Source: Flavisolibacter ginsengisoli DSM 18119 (GTDB taxonomy: Bacteria; Bacteroidota; Bacteroidia; Chitinophagales; Chitinophagaceae). Taken from it: DNA of 64,000 nt. Made by a program: the position numbers and the translations under genes. Shown one piece after another: positions 48,773-58,097 of this stretch. The stretch spans positions 1-64,000 of the forward strand of contig NZ_FQUU01000014.1 in the NCBI RefSeq assembly GCF_900129295.1. The letters are read 5' to 3'. The notes under the pieces were generated by a model that saw nothing but the letters and a program-made list of their open reading frames with translations, ran no database searches and was not told the DNA's origin. The stretch's first letter is position 1, and every line of letters begins with the position of its first letter.

Positions 48773-51700
48773 ATGAGAAAAGTTCTAATGATGTGCTTTG
48801 CACTCATGCTATTTATTATAGCATGGAGTCAGAATCGTACTGTCACCGGGCGTGTAACGGATGCCCAGGGAAAGGCAGTGCCTTATGCTTCCGTAGTTAT
48901 CAAAGGATCTTCTACAGGGGTATCTGCTGATGAGAATGGGAATTTCACTATCCAGGCTCCTCCTAATAGTGTACTCGTTATTAGTGCCGCCGGTTTCCAG
49001 GGAAATGAAGTGAATATAGGAGACAGGACAACGGTAAACTCAACATTAAATGCACAAAGTGCTTTAACGGAAGTGGTAGTTACAGCCCTTGGACAAACCA
49101 GGAGCAAAACAAAAGTGGGTTATGCTACATCCACATTTAATAGTGAGGCTATCACAAGAGCTGCTCCTGCCAATGCGCTGGATGCCTTATCAGGGAAAAT
49201 AGCCGGCGCTAATATTTCAAAAACCGGGGGGCCAGGTTCCTCTACCAAGGTGGTGCTAAGAGGATATGGTGTCATAGGCAACAACCAACCATTGTATGTT
49301 GTTGATGGGATACCACTCAATGATTCAAGATTTGGCTCAAGTGATAATGTGGATTTCGGTAACGGGTTAAATGATATCAATCCAGCTGATATAGAGAGTA
49401 TATCAGTATTGAAAGGTACAGCAGCCTCTTCATTGTACGGGTCAAATGCCAAGAACGGGGCAATCATGATCACTACAAAAAGAGGCCGGAGCGGAAAGCT
49501 GAAAGTAGAGTACAATGGATCTGTGAACTTTAGCAAGGTGGGCAAATTGCCTGAAATGCAAAGTATTTTTGGACAGGGATGGGGTGGCATCTTTGTGCTT
49601 CCTGAAAATGGAAGCTGGGGGCCTAAAATGGATGGAAAGACAAGAGCATGGGGCTCTATTGTTGACAACTCCCAACTGATCAAGCCTTTTAGTTTTATTG
49701 ATAACAACATCCGAGATTTCTATAATACAGGTGTTGAAACAAATAATACTATTGGACTATCCGGTGGAAATGAAACTTCACAATTCTATTTTTCTTATGG
49801 TAATGTAGTCAGTGATGGCGTCATTCCTACCAAAACAGATTACTACCAGCGCAATACCTTTGCCTTGCGCACCAATAGTAAGTTCAAAGATTTTGCACTC
49901 AACAGCTCATTTAATTACAGCAATAAAAAGCAAAACGCTCCATTTACCGGCCAGGGTGGAAGTGATGGAGGATCCATTTTTGAAGAGATCCTTCAGATCC
50001 CTGTAGACATTCCTATTACAGATTTCAGGGACTACAAGAATAAGTTCTTCAACGTCGATAATTACTTCACCCCTTATGCCGAGAACCCTTATTATCCTTT
50101 GTATGAAAACAAGAACCAGCAAAACTCCGACAGGTTCTTTGGTGATGTGGATATGAATTACGCCTTCACCAGTAAACTCTCTGCGCAATTACGTTTAGGT
50201 GGTGATATTACAAATGCCAGGACATTTGGTTACAAAGCCGTAAATGCACCTTCCATTGGCAGCTGGAACAAAGGTGGTAACACAGAAGGCGCCTCAAGAG
50301 CAGCGGATGTGGGTTCTGTTTCTGAACTGGCACAATATGTTGGGGCCATCAACGGAGACTTTATTGTAAAATATAACACAGGTATCACAGATGATATAAG
50401 CCTTGAAGCACTTGCGGGAGCTAACTACTACCAGCAGGATCAAAAGTCCTCTGCAGCTTCTATTACTGACCTATTTATTCCTGGTGTTTACAATTTAAGT
50501 AACTCTTTAAATCCTCCTACAGCTACCGACTTTGCTCAACACAGGAAAAGAGTAGGGGGTTATGCGCAGGCCATATTGGGTTATTCCAACCAGGTCTTCT
50601 TAACACTGAATGCACGCAATGACTGGTCATCCACATTGCCCATTGATAACAATAGCATCTTTTACCCTGGTGCCAGTTTATCATGGGTGGTTTCACAGAC
50701 TTTAGGCCTGAATAATTCTACCATTTCCCTGTTAAAGCTCAGGGGTAGTTATGGTAAGACCGGATCAGATGCAGATCCTTATTTGGTATATCCCACCCTT
50801 GCCATTGGTAATGTTGGTTTAGGTTTTGGAAACCTCACCTTCCCATTTGGTGGTGTCACTTCTTTTGGTATCAGCAATACTATAGGTAACCTGAGTCTGC
50901 AACCTGTAATTACAACTGAGGCAGAAGTGGGTGCAGAGGTCCGCTTTTTCAGAAATCGTTTAGGCCTTGACGTTGCCTTGTATGATAAAAAGACCAAAGG
51001 ACAGATCATCACAGTTCCAATTGCTCCTTCAACAGGTTATACAGGGCTCGTCAATAACCTTGGCCTTGTGCAAAACCGCGGTATTGAATTGGCCCTGGAT
51101 GCAAAGCCTTTGGATATGAAGGATTTTACCTGGTCATTGACTTACACTTTCTCCAAGAACTGGAACAAGTTGAAAAGCCTGACTACAGGGTTGGATAATG
51201 TGATCCTGAATACTGCTTACGATGCATCACTTATAGGATACCCTGGTAAATCACTGACTGGTATTTATGCACCTGTTCCTCAGTATACTTCAGATGGTAA
51301 GATCATTGTCAGTTCAACCACAGGTATGCCAATCGAAGCAGCAGATAAAGGGTTCTACGGAAATGCAGAATATGATTACATGATGGGAATGCTGAACACT
51401 TTCAGCTATAAAGGTTTGCAATTATCGTTTTCATTGGATTACAGGAAAGGCGGGCATATGTATAGCGGTACAGCCGACCTGCTCAACTTTACCGGTAATG
51501 CCTACAACACAACATACAATGACCGCAGACCATTTATTATTCCCAACTCAGTGGTGCAAACAGGTACAGATGCTAATGGTAAACCTACTTATGAAGAGAA
51601 TACCATCGTAATAGATGAAGGTGCTTATACCGACTATTGGTATCCAACACAAAATAAAGCAGGTTCTTATTATGACAGGATCATTGAAAAGTCCTTTTTC

Positions 51701-51940
51701 AAGCTCAGGGATATCTCCCTGGGTTACACCCTGCCATCATCCTGGGCATCACGCATCCGGGCCACTACTTTATCAGTTAGTGTGTATGGCCGCAACTTCC
51801 TGCTGTGGACACCACAGTCCAACTTTTACCTTGATCCTGAAGCCTCCAATTTAGGAAATGACCTGGCCAGCGAATTGGGTGAGTTCAGAACTGCGCCTAC
51901 ATCGTACCAGTTTGGAGTGGCATTAAGAGCATCATTTTAA
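48773..51940 (+). CDS. SusC/RagA-type TonB-dependent receptor (operon 1)
   Basis: A 1055-residue outer-membrane importer that takes up substrate captured by its SusD partner, powered by TonB. Order: signal peptide (MRKVLMMCFALMLFIIAWSQ), a carboxypeptidase-regulatory-like domain (TVTGRVTDAQGKAVPYASVV), TonB box region TEVVVTALG near 98, plug domain with GYGVIGNNQPLYVVDGIPL and SISVLKGTAASSLYGSNAKN, then a barrel ending FQFGVALRASF-like strands (QFGVALRASF). It is clearly more distant from the other two SusC proteins in the window than they are from each other, and lacks their DxNGDG insert. Its SusD partner starts 11 bp downstream. Substrate unknown. Confidence 0.95.
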   Translation: MRKVLMMCFALMLFIIAWSQNRTVTGRVTDAQGKAVPYASVVIKGSSTGVSADENGNFTIQAPPNSVLVISAAGFQGNEVNIGDRTTVNSTLNAQSALTEVVVTALGQTRSKTKVGYATSTFNSEAITRAAPANALDALSGKIAGANISKTGGPGSSTKVVLRGYGVIGNNQPLYVVDGIPLNDSRFGSSDNVDFGNGLNDINPADIESISVLKGTAASSLYGSNAKNGAIMITTKRGRSGKLKVEYNGSVNFSKVGKLPEMQSIFGQGWGGIFVLPENGSWGPKMDGKTRAWGSIVDNSQLIKPFSFIDNNIRDFYNTGVETNNTIGLSGGNETSQFYFSYGNVVSDGVIPTKTDYYQRNTFALRTNSKFKDFALNSSFNYSNKKQNAPFTGQGGSDGGSIFEEILQIPVDIPITDFRDYKNKFFNVDNYFTPYAENPYYPLYENKNQQNSDRFFGDVDMNYAFTSKLSAQLRLGGDITNARTFGYKAVNAPSIGSWNKGGNTEGASRAADVGSVSELAQYVGAINGDFIVKYNTGITDDISLEALAGANYYQQDQKSSAASITDLFIPGVYNLSNSLNPPTATDFAQHRKRVGGYAQAILGYSNQVFLTLNARNDWSSTLPIDNNSIFYPGASLSWVVSQTLGLNNSTISLLKLRGSYGKTGSDADPYLVYPTLAIGNVGLGFGNLTFPFGGVTSFGISNTIGNLSLQPVITTEAEVGAEVRFFRNRLGLDVALYDKKTKGQIITVPIAPSTGYTGLVNNLGLVQNRGIELALDAKPLDMKDFTWSLTYTFSKNWNKLKSLTTGLDNVILNTAYDASLIGYPGKSLTGIYAPVPQYTSDGKIIVSSTTGMPIEAADKGFYGNAEYDYMMGMLNTFSYKGLQLSFSLDYRKGGHMYSGTADLLNFTGNAYNTTYNDRRPFIIPNSVVQTGTDANGKPTYEENTIVIDEGAYTDYWYPTQNKAGSYYDRIIEKSFFKLRDISLGYTLPSSWASRIRATTLSVSVYGRNFLLWTPQSNFYLDPEASNLGNDLASELGEFRTAPTSYQFGVALRASF

Positions 51941-51951
51941 AACAACTAATC

Positions 51952-53445
51952 ATGAAGACAAGATCATATAAAGTATTATTCATCGCTGGGATCCTGGCAC
52001 TTCTGTTCACTACCAGTTGTAAAAAACAACTGGATATCAACCAGAATCCCAATGTGCCGGCTGTTGCAAACGGAACACCTTCAGTTGTATTTCCAGCAGC
52101 TGTCTTTGGCACTGCTGCAGGCGTAGGAGGTGAATTTGGAATAATTGGAGCCATCTGGGGACAGTATGTTACCCAGTCTGCGTTTTCCAATCAATATAAA
52201 ACAATAGATGCCTACCAGTTAGGTACAGCGGATTATAACAGGGGTTACAGGAATATGTTTGCCAATGGTCTAAAGAATTACCAGTTTGTTTTGGATAAGT
52301 CAAAAGAAACACAGAACTGGAACTTTTACCTTATGGCAGCCACCATGAAGGCTTATACAACACAGGTGTTGGTTGATCTGTATGACCAGATACCTTATAC
52401 TGAAGCCTTACAGGGTACTGCCAATCTCACCCCCAAATTTGATGATGGCTATTCAATATACCAGGATCTTTTAAAATTACTGGATACAGCATTAGCTAAA
52501 CCATTGAATCCTGGAATTCTAACCCCAGCAGATAAAAGTGCAGACCTGGTATTTAAAGGCAACCTGGATAATTGGACAAGATTTGCCAATAGCATGAAAA
52601 TGAAATTGTTTCTGCGCATGATCAATGCAAAACCCCAGGAAGCACAGGCTGGCATTGAAAAATTATATGCTGACGGTGCCAAATTTTTAAACACAGATGC
52701 AGCCCTGACGGGGTTTACCAATGTAAAGGATAAAGACAACCCTATGTATGAGCAAAATATACGCTCACTGAATACACCAGATAACCTTCGGGCCAGCTAT
52801 ACGTTCACTTCCTTTTTAATTGCTAATAATGATCCACGAGCCAAGTATTTCTTTGGAACCCCTGCCCCTACAGCTATCCACCAGGGAGATTACACAGGCA
52901 CCAATTCAAGCTATAAGACTGCAACTGTTTTGGTGCAGCGGCCGGATGATCCTGTAGTATTTATGTCTGCTGCTGAATCTTATTTCATGCAGGCAGAATC
53001 CCGGGAACGTTATTTTGGTGGAGATGGTGCCAAGGCTTTATACGACCAGGGAGTATTGGCTGCTTTTGCCGAAACAGGCAATGATGGATCAGCTTTTATT
53101 GCCCCGGGGGGTGCCTATGAATATCCTTCTGGTTCTTTAGAAGAAAAGATCATGGCTATCAGCACGCAAAAATGGGTGGCCTGTGCCTACGGGGTACACT
53201 ACCTGGAAGGTTTCTTTGAAAAGAACAGGACAGGGTATCCAAAAACAAGTGCTGTATATTCTGAACTGGATAACAATACGGTTAACCCTGCCTATGTTCC
53301 CGGCGAATTTGTTACCTCTAAAAATTCTGTACTGGGGCCAGGACAACTACCTAAGCGATTGGTGTTCCCATTGCTGGAAACACAGGCAAATCCGAATGCA
53401 CCTGCATTGGTACCTATAACAACACCGGTTTGGTGGGCATTATAA
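51952..53445 (+). CDS. SusD/RagB-type substrate-binding lipoprotein (operon 1)
   Basis: A 497-residue surface lipoprotein that closes over the SusC channel and binds the nutrient. The lipobox is TTSC with Cys23, followed by KKQLDINQNPN. TPR-like helical repeats are visible (YLMAATMKAYTTQVLVDLYD, KFDDGYSIYQDLLKLLDTAL, NWTRFANSMKMKLFLRM), and the C-terminal VYSELDNNT, RLVFPLLETQANP fit the SusD-like type 2 group (NPN start, no RagB-type C-terminal domain). It follows SusC by 11 bp and is followed by two further lipoprotein genes in the same operon. Confidence 0.94.
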   Translation: MKTRSYKVLFIAGILALLFTTSCKKQLDINQNPNVPAVANGTPSVVFPAAVFGTAAGVGGEFGIIGAIWGQYVTQSAFSNQYKTIDAYQLGTADYNRGYRNMFANGLKNYQFVLDKSKETQNWNFYLMAATMKAYTTQVLVDLYDQIPYTEALQGTANLTPKFDDGYSIYQDLLKLLDTALAKPLNPGILTPADKSADLVFKGNLDNWTRFANSMKMKLFLRMINAKPQEAQAGIEKLYADGAKFLNTDAALTGFTNVKDKDNPMYEQNIRSLNTPDNLRASYTFTSFLIANNDPRAKYFFGTPAPTAIHQGDYTGTNSSYKTATVLVQRPDDPVVFMSAAESYFMQAESRERYFGGDGAKALYDQGVLAAFAETGNDGSAFIAPGGAYEYPSGSLEEKIMAISTQKWVACAYGVHYLEGFFEKNRTGYPKTSAVYSELDNNTVNPAYVPGEFVTSKNSVLGPGQLPKRLVFPLLETQANPNAPALVPITTPVWWAL

Positions 53446-53469
53446 CTCTTAACCTAATAATGATTCAAC

Positions 53470-54126
53470 ATGAGAATTAATAAATATTTCATTGCCTTTG
53501 TAGCCTTATGCTTTACAATCGCATGTAATAAGGAACCGGATTTTAATTATCCTGAAGGGACGGTAGGCAGGTCAAAGATCACCAACTTCCCTGTGCTCAC
53601 ATTGCAGGGTGATAAAGTAATGGTTTTGGAGAAAGGTGCAACCTTTACAGACCCTGGTGCCACGGCTAAGGAAGGTACTAATGACCTGACCCCAACCGTT
53701 TCCGGACAGGTTGATACTAATACGCCTGGTGTCTATACGCTTACTTACTCGGCGGTAAATAAAGATGGATTCTCAGCCTCAACCACCCGTACGGTTGTCG
53801 TCTATGAAACTGATGACACGGCTGGATCTCATGATCTTTCAGGAAATTATGCACGTACTACAAATGGCTCAGTAGCTGAATGGACAAAACTGGCACCTGG
53901 GGTTTATTCTGTATTTAACCCAGGCGGCGCTCCTGGCACAAACCTCACTGTTATTGTTTTTAACCCTACTGGATATACCATTTTTATTCCCGAACAGGTA
54001 TCAAGTGATGGAAGCATAACCAGTTCTTCCAATGAAACCTATACACCGGGATCTCCGGCGAAATATTCATGGAAAATTGTCAATCCCGGTTATGGAACTG
54101 CATTAAGAACTTTTGTAAAACAATAA
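53470..54126 (+). CDS. DUF5011-like Ig-domain surface lipoprotein
   Basis: A 218-residue lipoprotein (lipobox Cys19, then NKEPDFNYP). Residues about 40-115 form an Ig-like domain of the DUF5011 type: VLEKGATFTDPGATAKEG, VDTNTPGVYTLTYSAVNKDG and TTRTVVVYE. A second strand-rich domain (YARTTNGSVAEWTKLAPGVY to the end) follows. It lies 24 bp after the SusD gene and 10 bp before the next lipoprotein, so it is an accessory protein of the SusCD complex, perhaps helping to bind the substrate at the surface. The second domain I do not recognise. Confidence 0.78.
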   Translation: MRINKYFIAFVALCFTIACNKEPDFNYPEGTVGRSKITNFPVLTLQGDKVMVLEKGATFTDPGATAKEGTNDLTPTVSGQVDTNTPGVYTLTYSAVNKDGFSASTTRTVVVYETDDTAGSHDLSGNYARTTNGSVAEWTKLAPGVYSVFNPGGAPGTNLTVIVFNPTGYTIFIPEQVSSDGSITSSSNETYTPGSPAKYSWKIVNPGYGTALRTFVKQ

Positions 54127-54136
54127 ACTCCTGACA

Positions 54137-54613
54137 ATGAAAAAAATTACTTTTTTGTCTATAATAGTTGTTTCCCTCCTTGCATCCTGCAAAAAGGATT
54201 TGCCTACTATTGGTGGCACAGCAGCACAAAAATTAGCTAATGAATGGTGGGTAACTTTAGACCAGGGGGGTACTCCATTAACTCCTCACTTGAAAATTCT
54301 TACCTATAACACCTCAGCAAATAACGACTCCATCTGGATAGATGATGCACATAATATATGGGATGTAAAATTTAAAGCAAAAGCTAATTTCAATGATTTG
54401 ACCTTTTCAACTACAGATTCTCCAAATGAAATATATCCCATGACAGTTACAGTTACTGAAGGGAAAATTTTACTGAATGCGGGTCATTCCAAATCAGGTA
54501 ATATAGTAGACAGTATTCACATGAAGATACAATTCTCCGATGATCCTGTTCCTGGAACGATCTACGATATGAACGGTACTGCCCGTACCCGGTTTATTGA
54601 AGATGAATACTAA
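54137..54613 (+). CDS. Lipid-binding-like (lipocalin-like) surface lipoprotein
   Basis: A 158-residue lipoprotein (lipobox LLASC, Cys18, then KKDLPTIGG). The body is a single strand-rich domain opening AANEWW-like (LANEWWVTLDQGG), with DSIWIDDAHNIWDVKFKAKA, TVTVTEGKILLNAGHSKSGN and MKIQFSDDPVPG..IYDMNGTARTRF. This matches the Bacteroidota family I recall as Lipid_bd, which is often encoded after SusCD and a DUF5011/5012 protein. It is the last gene of operon 1 and is followed by a strong terminator. Ligand unknown. Confidence 0.75.
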   Translation: MKKITFLSIIVVSLLASCKKDLPTIGGTAAQKLANEWWVTLDQGGTPLTPHLKILTYNTSANNDSIWIDDAHNIWDVKFKAKANFNDLTFSTTDSPNEIYPMTVTVTEGKILLNAGHSKSGNIVDSIHMKIQFSDDPVPGTIYDMNGTARTRFIEDEY

Positions 54614-54651
54614 AGGTTAATTCTGCCAATAAACGGTCAATTAAATGGTTG

Positions 54652-54688
54652 AAAGGCGAAAGCTGCCCCGGGGGCAGCTTTCGCCTTT
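54652..54688 (+). terminator. Strong terminator closing SusCD operon 1
   Basis: Two 18-base arms (AAAGGCGAAAGCTGCCCC and its exact complement) meet at a single G, so the hairpin is a long perfect stem. It lies 38 bp after the last lipoprotein gene. The T-run is short (four T), but the stem is very stable. Its arms would also work in the reverse direction. Confidence 0.8.
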
Positions 54689-54886
54689 TGTATAAGTAGT
54701 TCATTGATTGAGCTTTATATCAGCAGTAAAATTGGAATAAATGACAATGTTTAAACATTTATATGTCAAAACCGCCTAACTTGCGCAGCACTTTCTATTG
54801 ATAAGCTGTCTGCGTACCTGTAAATCAGCTGATCATTAGATCGTATGACTGTTTTTGTGCTTAACCATTTAAATCTAAAATTTCAC

Positions 54887-57800
54887 ATGAAGAAAACGCT
54901 ATCACTGCTTACAGTGCTGATGCTATTCTGTGCATTGGCATTTGGGCAAACAAGAGCCGTTTCCGGTCGCGTCACTGACGCACAGGGAAAAGCGGTTCCT
55001 TTCGCATCCGTAACCGTTAAAGGCACTTCCGTTGGGGTGGCTGCAGACGAAAACGGAAACTTCACCATCGAAGCCGCTCCTAACTCCACACTGGTATTCA
55101 GTGCCGCTGGTTACCAGGCTGCGGAGGTGAACATTAAGAACCAATCTACTGTTTCAGCCAGCTTAAGTGCTCAATCCAGCCTCAACGAGGTGGTGGTAAC
55201 AGCCCTGGGTATCCGCAGAACACGCAACCAAACACCTTATGCCGCACAACAGGTAACAGGTGAAGAGGTTAGCAAGACACGTAATGCCAACTTTGTACAG
55301 AACCTTTCTGGTAAAGTGGCCGGCCTGGATATCAGGCAGACCAATACCATGGGAGGATCTACCAACGTGATCATCCGCGGGACAAAATCTATTACAGGTA
55401 ACAACCAGGCCCTGTTCGTTGTTGATGGAGTGCCTTACAGCAACAGCAACACCAATACTGCTAACCAAAGAACGGGTAGGGGTGGTTATGATTATGGTAA
55501 TGCTGCAGCAGATATCAACCCTGATGATATTGAATCTGTAACCGTATTGAAAGGTGCTGCTGCCAGTGCCCTTTATGGTTCACAAGGTTCCAATGGAGTT
55601 ATTTTGATCACTACCAAGAAAAATGCCCGCGGTTTGGGCATCACTGTTAACTCTGGTGTAACGGTAGGTAAGGTGGACAAATCAACTTTTGCTACTTACC
55701 AAAAACAATATGGTGCCGGCTATGGCAAGTTTTATGGTCCGGATGAAGATAAGTGGTTCAATGAAGCGGATGTTAATGGAGATGGTGTGGTTGACCTGGT
55801 GGCTCCCTTTCATGAAGATGCTTCATACGGTGCTAAATTCGATCCAAACCTGATGGTGTACCAGTGGGATGCTTTTGACCCGACCTCTCCTTATTTTGGC
55901 AAAGCCAGGCCATGGGTAGCTGCGGCAAATGATCCTACTACATTTTTTCAAACCCCGGTCTCTTCCAACCAGAGCGTCTTTATTGATGGTGGTTCTGACA
56001 GAGGCTCTTTTAAGTTGGGTTATACCCGTAATGATGACAAGGGTATTTTACCTAATAGTAAGATCAGCAAGAACCTGTTGAATTTTGGTGGAACTTATAA
56101 TATTACACCAAAGCTGACTGCAGGGGCTACGATCAATTTCACCAATATCAATGGCCTTGGGCGCTATGGTACTGGTTATGATGACAAGAACCTGATGACC
56201 AACTTCCGCCAATGGTGGGAAGTGAATGTCGATGTACAGGAACAAAAAGATGCCTATTTCAGGAACAGGGACAATACAACCTGGAACTGGAAAAGTGCCA
56301 ACAGGTTGATAGCCAACTTCTGGGACAATCCGTATTTCTCCAGGTATGAGAACTACGAATCTGATTCCCGTAACCGTTATTTCGGGGTAGCTAACCTCAA
56401 CTTCAAACCAGTTGAATGGTTGAACATCATGGGAAGAGCTTCCCACGATGGATATAATGAATTACAGGAAGAAAGGCAAGCGGTAGGTAGTGTTACTACA
56501 TCTTCTTATTCGCGCTTCAATAATGCGTTCAGCGAAACCAATTTCGACCTGATCGCCAATATGGATAAGAATATCACCACAGATATCAATTTCAAGGCCC
56601 TTTTAGGAGGTACCCTGAACAAAAGGCATAATGAAAGCATACGTGCAGTAACCAATGGTGGACTCATCGTTCCAAGGGTATATGCGCTTTCCAATTCTTT
56701 GAACACGCCAAATGCGCCTGTTGAATTTGATGGCAGAAGAGAAGTGCACAGCCTTTATGCCGGTGCCACCTTCACCTGGAGAGAAATGATCACTTTGGAC
56801 GGAACCATCCGCAGGGACCAGTCTTCTACCTTGCCTAAGGATAACAACACTTATTATTATCCTTCAGTATCTGCAGGTTTTACTTTTTCTAAATTACTGC
56901 CTTCAGCTACCTGGTTAAGCTATGGTAAGTTAAGAGCTAACTATGCCCGCGTAGGTAATGATGCGCCTGTATACAGTGTGTATGATTCTTATGTAGGTAT
57001 TGCTCCTTTCGGTGGTAATCCACAGGGTTCAGTGGCTGGTACTAAAAACAACCCTAACCTTATGCCGGAGTTAACCGGAAGCTTTGAGGCAGGCGTTGAA
57101 ATGGCATTCCTGAAAAACCGTATTGGTTTTGACATGAGTTACTACCGCTCTAAAACAGATGACCTGATCACGCCTGTGATCTTATCAACTGCTACAGGAT
57201 ACAACTCTAAATTTCTGAATGCTGGTTCTATAGAGAACAAGGGTATTGAAGTTTCTGTAAATGGTACTCCCGTTAAAACAAGCGACTTCTCCTGGAACAT
57301 TAATGTAAACTGGTCAAAGAACAGGAATAAGGTATTAGAACTGTTTGAAGGTGCTGAAAACCTCGTTCTGGCGGATTTCCAGGCAGGTGTTACATTAAAT
57401 GCTTCTCTGGGTCAGCCATATGGAACTATCCGCGGCTCTAACTACGTGTATAAGAATGGAGAGAAAGTAGTAAGCCAGACAAGTGGCCGTTATGTTCTTT
57501 CACCAACTTCCAACGAAGTGATTGGCAATGCCAATCCTGACTGGGTAGGAGGTATCAACAACAGCTTCCGTTATAAAAATCTGTCTCTTAGCTTCCTGGT
57601 AGATACCAAACAAGGTGGAGACATTTTCTCACTGGATATGTATTATGGTATGGGTACAGGATTGTATCCTGAAACAGTTGCATTAAATGATCTTGGCAAT
57701 CCTTCCCGCAATACTATTGCTGAAGGTGGTGGTATCATCCTTCCAGGTGTGGATGCAGATGGAAAGCCAAATGCCAAGCGCAGGTCAAATTCTGAAGGTA

Positions 57801-58087
57801 CCCTGGGTTATCGTCAACCTACAGCCGGATTTGTGTATGATGCCAGTTATATTAAGCTGAGAGAAGCTATCATTAGCTATTCCCTGCCTAAATCACTGGT
57901 TTCTAAGCTGAATCCTTTTAAAGGAATAGACCTTTCCCTGATCGGAAGAAACCTTTGGATCATAGACAAGCACATTCCTTATGCAGATCCTGAAGAAACT
58001 ATCAGTTCAGGTAATTTACAAGGCTACCAGAGCGGAGCTTACCCAACTACCAGGACATTCACCTTTAACGCTAAATTCAGATTCTAA
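54887..58087 (+). CDS. SusC/RagA-type TonB-dependent receptor (operon 2)
   Basis: A 1066-residue TonB-dependent importer. Signal peptide MKKTLSLLTVLMLFCALAFG, regulatory-like domain (VSGRVTDAQGKAVPFASVTV), TonB box EVVVTALG near 104, plug with GNNQALFVVDGVPYSNSN and TVLKGAAASALYGSQGSN. A D-V-N-G-D-G-V-V-D loop lies at 295-303. I use ATG 54887; the open frame reaches ATG 54845 but the earlier 14 residues precede the signal peptide. It is closely related to the SusC at 60211, with long stretches of near-identical wording through plug and barrel. Its SusD follows 10 bp later. Substrate unknown. Confidence 0.95.
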   Translation: MKKTLSLLTVLMLFCALAFGQTRAVSGRVTDAQGKAVPFASVTVKGTSVGVAADENGNFTIEAAPNSTLVFSAAGYQAAEVNIKNQSTVSASLSAQSSLNEVVVTALGIRRTRNQTPYAAQQVTGEEVSKTRNANFVQNLSGKVAGLDIRQTNTMGGSTNVIIRGTKSITGNNQALFVVDGVPYSNSNTNTANQRTGRGGYDYGNAAADINPDDIESVTVLKGAAASALYGSQGSNGVILITTKKNARGLGITVNSGVTVGKVDKSTFATYQKQYGAGYGKFYGPDEDKWFNEADVNGDGVVDLVAPFHEDASYGAKFDPNLMVYQWDAFDPTSPYFGKARPWVAAANDPTTFFQTPVSSNQSVFIDGGSDRGSFKLGYTRNDDKGILPNSKISKNLLNFGGTYNITPKLTAGATINFTNINGLGRYGTGYDDKNLMTNFRQWWEVNVDVQEQKDAYFRNRDNTTWNWKSANRLIANFWDNPYFSRYENYESDSRNRYFGVANLNFKPVEWLNIMGRASHDGYNELQEERQAVGSVTTSSYSRFNNAFSETNFDLIANMDKNITTDINFKALLGGTLNKRHNESIRAVTNGGLIVPRVYALSNSLNTPNAPVEFDGRREVHSLYAGATFTWREMITLDGTIRRDQSSTLPKDNNTYYYPSVSAGFTFSKLLPSATWLSYGKLRANYARVGNDAPVYSVYDSYVGIAPFGGNPQGSVAGTKNNPNLMPELTGSFEAGVEMAFLKNRIGFDMSYYRSKTDDLITPVILSTATGYNSKFLNAGSIENKGIEVSVNGTPVKTSDFSWNINVNWSKNRNKVLELFEGAENLVLADFQAGVTLNASLGQPYGTIRGSNYVYKNGEKVVSQTSGRYVLSPTSNEVIGNANPDWVGGINNSFRYKNLSLSFLVDTKQGGDIFSLDMYYGMGTGLYPETVALNDLGNPSRNTIAEGGGIILPGVDADGKPNAKRRSNSEGTLGYRQPTAGFVYDASYIKLREAIISYSLPKSLVSKLNPFKGIDLSLIGRNLWIIDKHIPYADPEETISSGNLQGYQSGAYPTTRTFTFNAKFRF

Positions 58088-58097
58088 CTAAATGACC